Below the pieces are notes generated by a model, which was not told the origin of the DNA, searched no databases, and was given only the letters and a program-made list of their open reading frames with translations. The position numbers were made by a program, and so were the translations under genes. From Lachnospiraceae bacterium (GTDB lineage Bacteria > Bacillota > Clostridia > Lachnospirales > Lachnospiraceae): DNA of 50,620 nt. Below, in pieces: positions 1-7,314 of the stretch; position 1 is the first letter of the stretch, and the number at the start of each line of letters is the position of its first letter. The stretch is taken from positions 1-50,620 of the forward strand of contig JAAUZC010000039.1 of assembly GCA_014804795.1 (NCBI GenBank), given 5' to 3'.

Positions 1-69
1 GCATACAAAGATCAGGAAATAGAATTTCTAAAAAAAATTGTATCTTTAGATCCGGGGGCTGCGGAATGA
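1..69 (+). CDS. IS3-family OrfA, C-terminal 22 residues (partial)
   Basis: The frame starting at base 1 is open and ends at TGA 67-69. The visible residues include a short helical stretch with the sequence DQEIEFLKK, fitting the C-terminal leucine-zipper end of an IS3 OrfA (HTH_21/IS3 transposase A). The stop overlaps the orfB ATG (66-68) in the -1 frame. An A8 run at 30-37 sits in the overlap and the -1 frame is open from base 3 through orfB, so a programmed -1 frameshift giving an OrfAB fusion is possible, as is known for IS3 elements. The N-terminal helix-turn-helix lies upstream of the window. Confidence 0.7.
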   Translation, partial: AYKDQEIEFLKKIVSLDPGAAE

Positions 70-1043
70 AGAAAATACCAGCCAATGCAAAGTACCAGAT
101 TATTTATGATACCATGCAGGAAAACGAAAATCTGCTGAATGTAAGAGCAATGTGTGAAATTGCAGGGGTATCCCGTTCGGGATATTACCATTATCTCTCA
201 ACGGAAAGCCTGCGCAGGGAAAGGGAGGAACAGGACAGACAGGATTTCCTTTTAATCCTGGAAGCATACCAGCACCGGGGATACCATAAAGGTGCCCGCA
301 GCATATATATGCGGCTGTTGCACATGGATCCGCCAGTTGTAATGAACATAAAAAAGATCCGGCATCTGATGAAAAAGTATAACCTGCGGTGTCCGATCCG
401 CAGGGCGAATCCTTACCGGCGGATGGCAAAAGCAATGGCAACGGCATATACCGCCCCCAATATAGTGAACCGGGAATTCGGGGAACATGGACCGCGAAAA
501 ATTCTGCTGACAGATATCACATACATTATAAACGGGAAGGCACCCCGGTGCTATATGTCAACAATTATAGATGCCTGTACCAGGGAGCTGCTGTCATGGG
601 TTCTCAGTGAGTCACTGGAAATTGATTTCGTACTGGAAACAGTAAGCCAGTTGATAGAAAAGCACGGAACGGATTTAAGCACGGAAACGTTAATCCACAG
701 CGACCAGGGTTCCCACTATACCAGCATTAAATTTATCCAGCTGCTGAAGAATAATGAACTGAGGCAGTCCATGTCCCGCAGGGCAAACTGCTGGGATAAT
801 GCTCCCCAGGAATCATTCTTTGGTCATATGAAGGATGAGCTGGATTTGTCGGAATGCTACACCTATGAGGAGATATTAAAGGCAGTTTCTGACTGGACGC
901 AATACTATAATACAGAACGTTACCAGTGGGAGTTGGCAAAGCTGTCACCGACTGAATACTATCAATATCTGACAACGGGAGTTTATCCATTGATAACCCC
1001 AAAATCAAAAGGGGCAAATATACAATCTGGGGCATCAAAATGA
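66..1043 (+). CDS. IS3-family transposase OrfB (DDE, rve integrase core)
   Basis: This 325-residue protein is the catalytic transposase of an IS3-family element. Residues about 1-110 form the HTH_21-like region. The retroviral-integrase fold follows, with the acidic triad at D150 (LLTDITYI), D213 (IHSDQGSHYTS) and E249 (NAPQESFFGHMKDE). The motif spacing and the length are normal for an intact IS3/IS150-group OrfB, so the enzyme is probably active if OrfA is intact. It is translated either from ATG 66, coupled to the orfA stop, or as a frameshifted OrfAB fusion. Confidence 0.95.
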   Translation: MKKIPANAKYQIIYDTMQENENLLNVRAMCEIAGVSRSGYYHYLSTESLRREREEQDRQDFLLILEAYQHRGYHKGARSIYMRLLHMDPPVVMNIKKIRHLMKKYNLRCPIRRANPYRRMAKAMATAYTAPNIVNREFGEHGPRKILLTDITYIINGKAPRCYMSTIIDACTRELLSWVLSESLEIDFVLETVSQLIEKHGTDLSTETLIHSDQGSHYTSIKFIQLLKNNELRQSMSRRANCWDNAPQESFFGHMKDELDLSECYTYEEILKAVSDWTQYYNTERYQWELAKLSPTEYYQYLTTGVYPLITPKSKGANIQSGASK

Positions 1044-1103
1044 TGCCTCCACATACCAAATAAATATTGAATATAAATCTGAAAAGGAAAAACTCAAAAT
1101 GTC

Positions 1104-1131
1104 CTTGACAAAGGGTACACTTTATTAAATA
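1104..1131 (+). promoter_or_regulatory. Candidate hybrid outward promoter at the IS right end
   Basis: A perfect -35 hexamer TTGACA (1104-1109) lies inside the presumed right terminal repeat of the IS. A TAAATA -10-like hexamer follows after 16 bp (1126-1131), just outside the element. This could drive the GNAT gene and, by read-through, argBD. Hybrid promoters of this kind are known for IS3-family ends; use here is inference. Confidence 0.45.
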
Positions 1132-1181
1132 TCCTCAAATGGAAGGATTAACAATTTTAAGTTGTGGAGGATACAATTATC

Positions 1182-1640
1182 ATGAAGTTAGTACAATTTC
1201 AAGAAAAGTACAGGCAGGCATTTATTGATTTTAATACAGACTGGATAGTTTCTAATTTTGGTTCCCTTGAGGAACATGATAAGGAAACATTTGAAAAGAT
1301 TGATGAAGAACTAAATAACGGAGCAATGATTTTCTTTGCGGTTGAAGATGAAATTCCATTAGCTTGTTGTATGTCTGTGCCAATGAAAGATAATACATGG
1401 GAAATCTGCAAATTAGGTTCAAATAAGAGTATACCCCATAAAGGGGCCGGAAATTTAGTTTTTAAAGCATCAATGGAATGGGCATTGGGGCATGGAGCAA
1501 AGCGTTTATTTATAATTTCAAACAGTAAACTAAAACCGGCACTGCATATTTATGAGAAAAATGGATTTAAAGAAATAAAGCTTGATGATTATGAATATGT
1601 GCGTGGCGATATAGCTTTTGAGTATATTTCAGAGGAATGA
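1182..1640 (+). CDS. GNAT-family N-acetyltransferase
   Basis: This 152-residue protein has the GNAT acyl-CoA fold: beta strands around residues 45-75 (MIFFAVEDEIPLACC), a central stretch with the acetyl-CoA loop region (KGAGNLVFKA), and a C-terminal motif LHIYEKNGFKEI typical of GNAT motif B. The substrate cannot be told from sequence. I chose ATG 1182 over the in-frame TTG 1164 because GTGGAGG at 1164-1170 is the ribosome binding site. The gene is markedly AT-rich and sits directly behind the IS end, which suggests joint acquisition. Its closeness to argB recalls ArgA/ArgJ acetylation steps, but it lacks the look of a dedicated glutamate acetyltransferase. Confidence 0.8.
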   Translation: MKLVQFQEKYRQAFIDFNTDWIVSNFGSLEEHDKETFEKIDEELNNGAMIFFAVEDEIPLACCMSVPMKDNTWEICKLGSNKSIPHKGAGNLVFKASMEWALGHGAKRLFIISNSKLKPALHIYEKNGFKEIKLDDYEYVRGDIAFEYISEE

Positions 1641-1696
1641 CGGATTCCTGTTTGTGAAGCATTTAAGAGAAACAATATTTATTACGGAGGCGTACT

Positions 1697-2599
1697 ATGT
1701 TACAGAATAACAGACCTGAAAATATGGAAGAGGTTTTAAAAAAGGCGGAGGTGCTGATCGAAGCACTGCCCTATATTCAGAAATTCAACAGAAAGATCAT
1801 CGTGGTAAAATACGGCGGTTCCGCAATGAGCGATGAGGAACTGCAAAAGAATGTGATCAAAGATGTGACGCTGTTGAAACTGGTAGGCTTTAAGCCGATC
1901 ATTGTCCACGGCGGCGGCAAGGAGATCAGCCGTTGGGTAGGCAAGGTGGGCAAGGAGTCTCAGTTTATTAACGGGCTTCGTGTCACTGATGCGGAGACTA
2001 TGGAAATCGCGGAAATGGTATTAAATAAGGTAAACAAGAGCCTTGTGACAATGGTGCAGGAGCTTGGCGTTCGGGCAGTGGGCGTCAGCGGTAAAGACGG
2101 CGGTCTTTTGACTGTGGATAAAAAATATGCGGACGGACAGGATATCGGCTATGTGGGCAATATTAAGGAAGTGAATCCGAAAGTGCTCTATGACCTTCTG
2201 GAGAAAGATTTTTTGCCGATCGTGGCGCCGGTGGGGTTGGATGATGCCTTCCATACCTATAATATCAACGCAGATGATGCGGCCTGTGCAGTTGCGAAAG
2301 CGGTGGGAGCAGACAAGCTTGTATTTCTGACGGACATTGAAGGGCTGTATAAGGATGTGAATGACAAATCCAGTTTTATCAGCAGACTGACGGCCGAGCA
2401 GGCGGAAGAGTTGATAGGGGGAGGTTTTATCGGCGGAGGAATGCTGCCGAAGCTGAGCAACTGTACGTCAGCGATCCGCAACGGCGTAAACCGGGTGCAT
2501 ATCCTGGATGGGCGGATCCCTCACTGTCTGCTGTTGGAGATCTTTACCAATCAGGGTATCGGAACGGCGATTGTCAGGGAAGATGAGGAGCTTGCGTAA
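1697..2599 (+). CDS. argB: Acetylglutamate kinase
   Basis: ArgB phosphorylates N-acetyl-L-glutamate with ATP in the second step of arginine biosynthesis, in the cytosol. The 300-residue length is normal. The amino-acid-kinase motifs are present: KYGGSAM (38-44) for nucleotide binding, VHGGGKEI (70-77) for the substrate loop, GKDGG near 131, NINADDAA near 190, and LTDIEGLY near 212. A GGAGG site precedes ATG 1697. argD follows after a 151 bp gap filled by a hairpin repeat. argC and argJ, which normally stand upstream in Clostridia, are not visible; the IS element and GNAT gene occupy that place. Confidence 0.97.
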   Translation: MLQNNRPENMEEVLKKAEVLIEALPYIQKFNRKIIVVKYGGSAMSDEELQKNVIKDVTLLKLVGFKPIIVHGGGKEISRWVGKVGKESQFINGLRVTDAETMEIAEMVLNKVNKSLVTMVQELGVRAVGVSGKDGGLLTVDKKYADGQDIGYVGNIKEVNPKVLYDLLEKDFLPIVAPVGLDDAFHTYNINADDAACAVAKAVGADKLVFLTDIEGLYKDVNDKSSFISRLTAEQAEELIGGGFIGGGMLPKLSNCTSAIRNGVNRVHILDGRIPHCLLLEIFTNQGIGTAIVREDEELA

Positions 2600-2640
2600 C
2601 TGCATATTTTGTGAGTTATGCGGAGCAGGAAAAAATAACA

Positions 2641-2738
2641 GCAGGGACCCGTACAGTGCCCGGAGAATTTACGGACGGAAAGCGGCCGAAAATTTCTCCG
2701 CCGGTTATGGCACTGGCAGGGCGAATGCGGAACTAAAA
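2641..2738 (+). repeat. Intergenic hairpin repeat, copy A (before argD)
   Basis: The left arm (2641-2670) pairs with the right arm (2689-2728): CAGTGCC with GGCACTG, and GGAGAATTT with AAATTTCTCC. The unpaired right-side segment GCCGGTTAT lies between these two helices. The tail GCGGAACTAAAATAGAGG leads directly into the argD ribosome binding site. A degenerate tail copy (ATGCGGAGCAG, about 2618-2628) flanks the left side. Confidence 0.8.
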
Positions 2739-2750
2739 TAGAGGTTTATC

Positions 2751-3947
2751 ATGGAGAAATACATCACACAGGCAGAGAAAGATCTGCTGCACACTTATAA
2801 TCGTTATCCCATCGTATTTGAAAAAGGGGAAGGTGTTTATTTATACGATAAGGAAGGAAAGAAGTATCTGGATTTTTTTGCGGGAATCGCCGTGAGCGCT
2901 CTGGGGTATCACTATCAGGATTTTGATGAGGCGCTAAAGGAACAGATTGACAAACTGCTTCATATTTCCAATTACTTTTATAATGAACCGGCGATAAAAG
3001 CGGCAGAGAAATTAAAAAAAGCATCCGGCATGGACAGGGTATTTTTTACGAACAGCGGCGCAGAGGCGATAGAGGGTGCCTTGAAGGCGGCGAGAAAGTA
3101 TGCCTATACAAGAGACGGATATGCAAACGGCTCTATGGCCGGAGAGATAATAGCCATGAATCATTCTTTCCACGGGCGCACCATGGGAGCACTTTCTGTG
3201 ACAGGGAATCCGCATTACAGAGAGGCTTTTGAACCTTTGATCGGCAATGTCAGATTTGCTGAGCTGAATGATTTTGATTCGGTAAAGAGACAGGTGTCGG
3301 ATAAGACCTGTGGGATATTACTGGAGACGGTACAGGGAGAGGGAGGCGTCTATCCCGCCGAAAAAGAATTTTTGGAACAGGTAAGGCGGCTTTGTGACGA
3401 AAAAGATATTCTTCTTATTTTAGATGAAATTCAGTGTGGCATGGGGCGTACCGGGCGGATGTTTGCGTGGCAGCACTATGGTGTGAAGCCGGATATCATG
3501 GCCTGTGCCAAGGGAATCGGCGGCGGTGTGCCCGTGGGAGCTTTCCTTATGACAGAGAAAGCGGCCGAAAAATCTCTTGCGGCAGGAGATCACGGGACTA
3601 CTTATGGCGGAAATCCGTTTGCATGCCAGGCAATTTCAAAAATGTTGGACTTATTTGAGGAAAATGATATAATAAGGCATGTGCAGAAAATAGCGCCTTA
3701 TCTGGAAAAGCGGTTGGATGAGCTTGTCGCGGAATTTGACATTATTCTGGAAAGGCGCGGACTGGGATTGATGCAGGGGCTTGTGTGCAGTGTGCCTGTG
3801 GGAGATATTATCGGTAAATGTCTGGAAAAGGGGCTTGTGCTCATTAATGCGGGCAGTAATATTCTCCGGTTTGTGCCACCCCTTGTGATCACCAAAGAGC
3901 ATGTGGATGAGATGATGGAAATACTCCGGGAAGCGCTGCGGAACTGA
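2751..3947 (+). CDS. argD: Acetylornithine aminotransferase (PLP, class III)
   Basis: ArgD transaminates N-acetylglutamate semialdehyde to N-acetylornithine. The 398-residue protein has class-III aminotransferase hallmarks: FFTNSGAEAIEGA (98-110) for cofactor phosphate binding, HSFHGRTMG (138-146), the LILDEIQCGMGRTG block with D225 against the PLP pyridine nitrogen, and the Schiff-base lysine K254 in CAKGIGGG. It is co-oriented with argB. Its last codons and stop (GCGGAACTGAAAATCAGCAG, 3938-3957) match the tail sequence of the intergenic hairpin family, so the end of the reading frame is set by repeat sequence. Confidence 0.96.
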   Translation: MEKYITQAEKDLLHTYNRYPIVFEKGEGVYLYDKEGKKYLDFFAGIAVSALGYHYQDFDEALKEQIDKLLHISNYFYNEPAIKAAEKLKKASGMDRVFFTNSGAEAIEGALKAARKYAYTRDGYANGSMAGEIIAMNHSFHGRTMGALSVTGNPHYREAFEPLIGNVRFAELNDFDSVKRQVSDKTCGILLETVQGEGGVYPAEKEFLEQVRRLCDEKDILLILDEIQCGMGRTGRMFAWQHYGVKPDIMACAKGIGGGVPVGAFLMTEKAAEKSLAAGDHGTTYGGNPFACQAISKMLDLFEENDIIRHVQKIAPYLEKRLDELVAEFDIILERRGLGLMQGLVCSVPVGDIIGKCLEKGLVLINAGSNILRFVPPLVITKEHVDEMMEILREALRN

Positions 3948-3987
3948 AAATCAGCAGTGGTCGGAGACGAATGTGGAACTGAAATCA

Positions 3988-4082
3988 GTAGCAGTCTGGA
4001 CAGTGCACGGAGTGATTTACGGGCGAATGCATTAATCGACCGGAAATTACTCCCGGATAATGTGTGCTGGAAAGACTGTTAC
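3988..4082 (+). repeat. Intergenic hairpin repeat, copy B1
   Basis: Left arm GTAGCAGTCT (3988-3997) pairs with AGACTGTTAC (4073-4082) with one G-T wobble. Inner arms GGAGTGATTT and AAATTACTCC pair, and the right side carries the bulge CGGATAAT before GTGTGC. The tail ACGGAACTGGAAATCAGCAG follows and joins copy B2, so two units stand in tandem. Confidence 0.8.
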
Positions 4083-4097
4083 GGAACTGGAAATCAG

Positions 4098-4195
4098 CAG
4101 TAGTCGGAGAGATGCACGGGAGAAATTTGAAGCTGGGTATTATCAGATTCAAATTTACTCCCCCGCTGAAGTGCATCTCGGAGACGAATGCAGAA
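4098..4195 (+). repeat. Intergenic hairpin repeat, copy B2
   Basis: GAGATGCAC (4109-4117) pairs perfectly with GTGCATCTC (4171-4179). GGGAGAAATTTGAA (4118-4131) pairs with TTCAAATTTACTCCC (4148-4162) apart from one extra A. The right-side bulge is CCGCTGAA. The arm sequences differ from copy B1 but pairing is kept. The tail GCAGAACTTATAATCAG leads to the ribosome binding site of the next gene. Confidence 0.8.
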
Positions 4196-4218
4196 CTTAT
4201 AATCAGAAAGGACATTTC

Positions 4219-5721
4219 ATGAGTTATAAAAAGAGAATCTATGCGGCTGTTCTGATAATCTGTTTAGCGGCCGGTGTATTTGCGGTCGGAAAAAGCGGCA
4301 TGCAGATGAAGAGCGAACAGGAGAGGGAACAGCAGGAAAGCTTTTTAAATAGAAGAAAAGATACGCTCAGACTGTGGTATATGGACGAGAGCCTGACGGA
4401 TTATCTGAATGCGGCTGCAGTGGCTTACAGCGAGCAGAGCGATGTCCGGGTGGAGACAGTGCTGATCGAGGACAGTGAGTATATCGAGGCAATCAATGAT
4501 GCGTCGCTGGGGCGCAGTGACAGGCCGGGGCCTGATCTGTACCTGATCACGAATGACTGTCTGGAAAAGGCCTATCTGGCAGGACTTGCCGCAGAAATTA
4601 CCGAGCAGAATATGTTCCGGAATATTGACTATGAAAGTCAAGGTGCAGAGGCGGCGGTGACTTATGACGGAAAAGTAGTCGCCTATCCGTTTTATTATGA
4701 GGCCTGTGCGCTGCTCTATAATAAAACATATCTGGAAGATCATGCAAAACTGATATTGGAAGCGGAGGCAGATCAGGCTGAAGGAGAAGCAGCTCAGGCG
4801 GAAGCAGATGCCGGAAATGTGGAGGAGGAAGCGACACAGACGGAAGAGACACGTGAGTTTACTGAAGAGGAGATTGCGCACAGGGCATGGGAATGTCTGC
4901 CCGATACCATAGCGGAACTGGAAGAATTTGCGGATAGCTATAATGCGCCGGAACAGGTGGAGGCTGTCTTCAAATGGGATGTGTCGGATATTCTGTATAA
5001 TTACAGTTTTGCCGGTGATCATCTGATCGTGGGTGGTGAAAATGGAGACGACCCGAATCAGATCAATATATACAATCTGGAAACACTGCAGTGTCTGACA
5101 ACGTTTCAGGAGTTAAATCAGTTTTTTTCTATTGAGACGCGGGATGTCACTTATGATAGTGTGATGCAGGATTTTCTGGACGGCAAGATTGTATTTACCG
5201 TGGCCGGTACGGAAGCGGTCAATCGCATGGCGAAAGCGCAGGCGAATGGAAGTTTTGCTTATGAGTATGGTTTCTACAGCATGCCGGATCTGACAGAGGA
5301 ACTGAATAGCCGCTCTCTGTCGATCACTACCTGTATTGTGATAAATGGTTATACAGAGTTTGAGGCGCAGGCCAATGAGTTTGCGCAGTTTATGATGAAC
5401 GACTGGACAAGCGGCCTGAATCTGCAGGAAAGTACCGGAAAAATGCCGGTTTACGGTTTCCCGCAGTATGATGAAAATCATACTTTTGCAGCTGCCTATG
5501 ATGAGTCCATGCCTATTCCCAAAATGATGACTACCGGAAATTTCTGGGTGCAGATGGAAATTGCATTTACGAATATCTGGGAGGGCGGAGATGCCAACGC
5601 ACTTTTGAAAGAACTTTCCGAGCAGATCATGAGACAGGTGACAGGCAATGACGATTACACGGAAGAGTATATTGAACTGCCTGTGGAGGAAGAGCCGGAA
5701 GAGGAGTATACGGAAGAGTAA
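4219..5721 (+). CDS. Extracellular solute-binding protein (family 1-like), orphan
   Basis: This 500-residue protein has an N-terminal signal/anchor helix (about 7-24, IYAAVLIICLAAGVFAVG) without a lipobox cysteine. An extracellular domain resembles ABC sugar-binding proteins: TLRLWYMDES, then a PDLYLITND segment and a VAYPFYYEACALLYNK segment. An Ala/Glu-rich insertion near residues 180-225 and an acidic Glu-rich C-terminus (VEEEPEEEYTEE) are unusual. No permease or ATPase is next to it, so the ligand and partners are unknown. I start at ATG 4219 (AGAAAGG at 4205-4211). The frame stays open upstream to about 4060, but that part is hairpin repeat. Confidence 0.75.
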   Translation: MSYKKRIYAAVLIICLAAGVFAVGKSGMQMKSEQEREQQESFLNRRKDTLRLWYMDESLTDYLNAAAVAYSEQSDVRVETVLIEDSEYIEAINDASLGRSDRPGPDLYLITNDCLEKAYLAGLAAEITEQNMFRNIDYESQGAEAAVTYDGKVVAYPFYYEACALLYNKTYLEDHAKLILEAEADQAEGEAAQAEADAGNVEEEATQTEETREFTEEEIAHRAWECLPDTIAELEEFADSYNAPEQVEAVFKWDVSDILYNYSFAGDHLIVGGENGDDPNQINIYNLETLQCLTTFQELNQFFSIETRDVTYDSVMQDFLDGKIVFTVAGTEAVNRMAKAQANGSFAYEYGFYSMPDLTEELNSRSLSITTCIVINGYTEFEAQANEFAQFMMNDWTSGLNLQESTGKMPVYGFPQYDENHTFAAAYDESMPIPKMMTTGNFWVQMEIAFTNIWEGGDANALLKELSEQIMRQVTGNDDYTEEYIELPVEEEPEEEYTEE

Positions 5722-5782
5722 CATCAAAAAAGTATAGAATTTAAAAAAATGTCCATACTGAAAAATGCGGGACTTAAAAACA

Positions 5783-5888
5783 GCATAAGTCCGGACAGCG
5801 CACAGGACAATTTACTGATGCGAAGCAGTAGGAAATTTGTCCTCCGATATTGTGTGCCGGAAGGACTTATGCGGAACTAGAATAGGAG
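5783..5888 (+). repeat. Intergenic hairpin repeat, copy C
   Basis: GCATAAGTCC (5783-5792) pairs perfectly with GGACTTATGC (5863-5872). The inner arms are GCACAGGACAATTT on the left and AAATTTGTCC...GTGTGC on the right, with the right-side bulge TCCGATATT. The tip is ACTGATGCGAAGCAGT. The tail GCGGAACTAGAATAGGAGG ends in the Shine-Dalgarno of the next gene. A degenerate tail (ATGCGGGACTTAAAAACAGC, 5765-5784) stands on the left. Confidence 0.85.
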
Positions 5889-5898
5889 GATTTTCAGT

Positions 5899-6324
5899 AT
5901 GGGCATGATCATTGCAGTTATTTCGGGCGCCCTGATGAGTATTCAGGGTGTTTTTAATACAAAAGTGACAGATACGACCGGAGTCTGGACGGCAAATACT
6001 TTTGTGCAGTTTACGGCGCTTCTTGTTTGTCTGGGGGCGTGGGCGGCAGTGGAGCGCAATTCATTTATGGAGCTTACGAAGGTAGAACCGAAATATATGC
6101 TGCTTGGCGGTGTCATGGGAGCGGCGATCACCTGGACCGTCATTCAGAGTATGAAGAGTTTAGGGCCGGCAAAAGCAGTACTGTTTATTGTGGTTGCACA
6201 GATTCTGGTAGCCTATTTAATCGAGCTGTTTGGAATATTCGGAGCAGAAAAACAGAGCTTTGAGCTAAAAAAAATGTTTGGAATGGCTCTTGCGATCATT
6301 GGAATTATTATTTTCAAAATTTGA
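5899..6324 (+). CDS. YdcZ/DUF606-type DMT-superfamily membrane protein
   Basis: This 141-residue protein has about five hydrophobic helices and a GALMSIQGVFNTKV start typical of the YdcZ (DUF606) family of small drug/metabolite-transporter-like proteins. Family members usually function as small inner-membrane units, some in pairs; here only one copy is present. The transported substrate is unknown. The ATG at 5899 is preceded by AGGAGG at 5884-5889, which is the tail of hairpin copy C. The region just after the stop contains a short tandem repeat and the comEA promoter. Confidence 0.85.
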   Translation: MGMIIAVISGALMSIQGVFNTKVTDTTGVWTANTFVQFTALLVCLGAWAAVERNSFMELTKVEPKYMLLGGVMGAAITWTVIQSMKSLGPAKAVLFIVVAQILVAYLIELFGIFGAEKQSFELKKMFGMALAIIGIIIFKI

Positions 6325-6364
6325 AAACATTGCTTTCAAAATTCGAAAACATTTATTTTCGAAT
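6312..6364 (+). repeat. 22-bp-period direct repeat plus small hairpin
   Basis: TTTCAAAATTYGAAAACATT occurs twice (6312-6331 and 6334-6353) with one mismatch. ATTCGAAAA (6341-6349) also pairs with TTTTCGAAT (6356-6364) over a 6-nt loop. The first copy overlaps the stop of the preceding gene. No terminator-like T tract follows. Confidence 0.6.
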
Positions 6365-6377
6365 GAAATAAAAGCAC

Positions 6378-6406
6378 TTGTAAAAAAGCAGGCTTTGGAA
6401 TACAAT
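6378..6406 (+). promoter_or_regulatory. Sigma-A-type promoter for the comEA-like gene
   Basis: TTGTAA (6378-6383), a 17 bp spacer and TACAAT (6401-6406) form a good promoter. Transcription would start near 6413, exactly at a small hairpin CGCCGTTT (6414-6421) / AAACGGCG (6430-6437) at the 5' end of the leader. Confidence 0.6.
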
Positions 6407-6484
6407 AAATTTACGCCGTTTATTATGGAAAACGGCGGAGGGGCTTCTTTTCCGCACAGTATGCAAAATGCGGAAAGGAAAAAA

Positions 6485-7297
6485 ATGAAATCATATCAAA
6501 AAAAAGAATTATTTACACACAACCTGCGGACAGGCTTATTTATTGTGTGCCTTTTATTTGTGACAGGTATGCTGACAAGCTGCGGCACAGAGGATAAACT
6601 GCTGTCGGAACTGCGGAAGGAGAATTCCCGCGAATCCTATGATCCGGGAGCTGCAGAAGATAGTGAAGAAACTATAGAGCAGGGCAACAGCATAAAAGAG
6701 ATTCTGGGCAGCATGCCAAGTGTTGAAGAAATCTGGATGAATGAACAGGATGACAGTGTTGGAAATTTTCAAGGGGCGGAGCAAAATGTCGGTACTCTGA
6801 AGAGGGAAGTCCTGACAGAGGCAGAAAAAATTTGTGTCCATGTCTGCGGCGCAGTAAAAAGTCCGGGCGTTTACAAGCTGCCTGCGGGAAGCCGATTCTA
6901 TGAAGCTGTGGAGGCGGCAGGCGGTTTTACGGAGGAAGCCTGCCAGGATTATCTGAATATGGCGGAGCCTCTTGCAGATGGAAGCAGGCTGGAAATTCCC
7001 ACTGTGGATGTGACCCAAAGCAGGGAAGAACACAGTTATTATACATTGCCTGAAAAGAATGTCTCCACGGCGGAACGTGAAAATGCTGAAAGTACATCAG
7101 ACGGACTTGTGAATATCAATACGGCGGATATCGCAGAACTTTGTAATCTGCCGGGAATCGGCGAGGGGCGCGCAAAGGCGATTATCGAATACAGGCAGAA
7201 GCAGGGTTCTTTTCAAAAAAAGGAAGATATTATGCAGGTTTCTGGCATCGGTGAAAAAATGTATGCAAGGATGGAAGAGTATCTGAGGGTGGAATAA
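6485..7297 (+). CDS. comEA: ComEA-like DNA-binding lipoprotein (SLBB + helix-hairpin-helix)
   Basis: The 270-residue protein starts with a lipoprotein signal peptide ending in the lipobox LTSC (C33). A low-complexity linker leads to an SLBB domain (about 119-165, VHVCGAVKSPGVYKLPAGS) and a C-terminal double helix-hairpin-helix domain (about 205-268: VNINTADIAELCNLPGIG and QVSGIGEKMYARM). This is the layout of the competence DNA receptor ComEA, which binds incoming double-stranded DNA outside the membrane and passes it to ComEC, encoded downstream at 10727. A lipid anchor in place of the usual transmembrane helix is noteworthy. ATG 6485 was chosen because GGAAAGGA (6472-6479) stands before it; an in-frame ATG at 6461 has no such site. 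Confidence 0.9.
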   Translation: MKSYQKKELFTHNLRTGLFIVCLLFVTGMLTSCGTEDKLLSELRKENSRESYDPGAAEDSEETIEQGNSIKEILGSMPSVEEIWMNEQDDSVGNFQGAEQNVGTLKREVLTEAEKICVHVCGAVKSPGVYKLPAGSRFYEAVEAAGGFTEEACQDYLNMAEPLADGSRLEIPTVDVTQSREEHSYYTLPEKNVSTAERENAESTSDGLVNINTADIAELCNLPGIGEGRAKAIIEYRQKQGSFQKKEDIMQVSGIGEKMYARMEEYLRVE

Positions 7298-7314
7298 ATA
7301 GCGAGAGGTAAGAG

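Larger units (their letters stand above)
1..1119 (+). mobile_element. IS3-family insertion sequence, right part (left end outside window)
   Basis: The element contains the tail of orfA, a complete orfB transposase and, after 1043, a non-coding right end. The right terminus is put at about 1119 because the stretch TGTCCTTGACAAAGGGTACA (1100-1119) looks like an IS3-family terminal inverted repeat ending in CA. The matching left repeat is outside the window, so the exact end is inferred. The next gene, a GNAT protein, is clearly more AT-rich than argB beyond it, which suggests that this edge of the window was acquired. Confidence 0.8.

Noticed and set aside
1164-1181. TTG start for the GNAT gene
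   Set aside because: This segment contains the GTGGAGG ribosome binding site for the ATG at 1182.
4060-4218. Longer N-terminus for the orphan binding protein
   Set aside because: The extension is translated hairpin repeat; the real start with signal sequence and ribosome binding site is at 4219.
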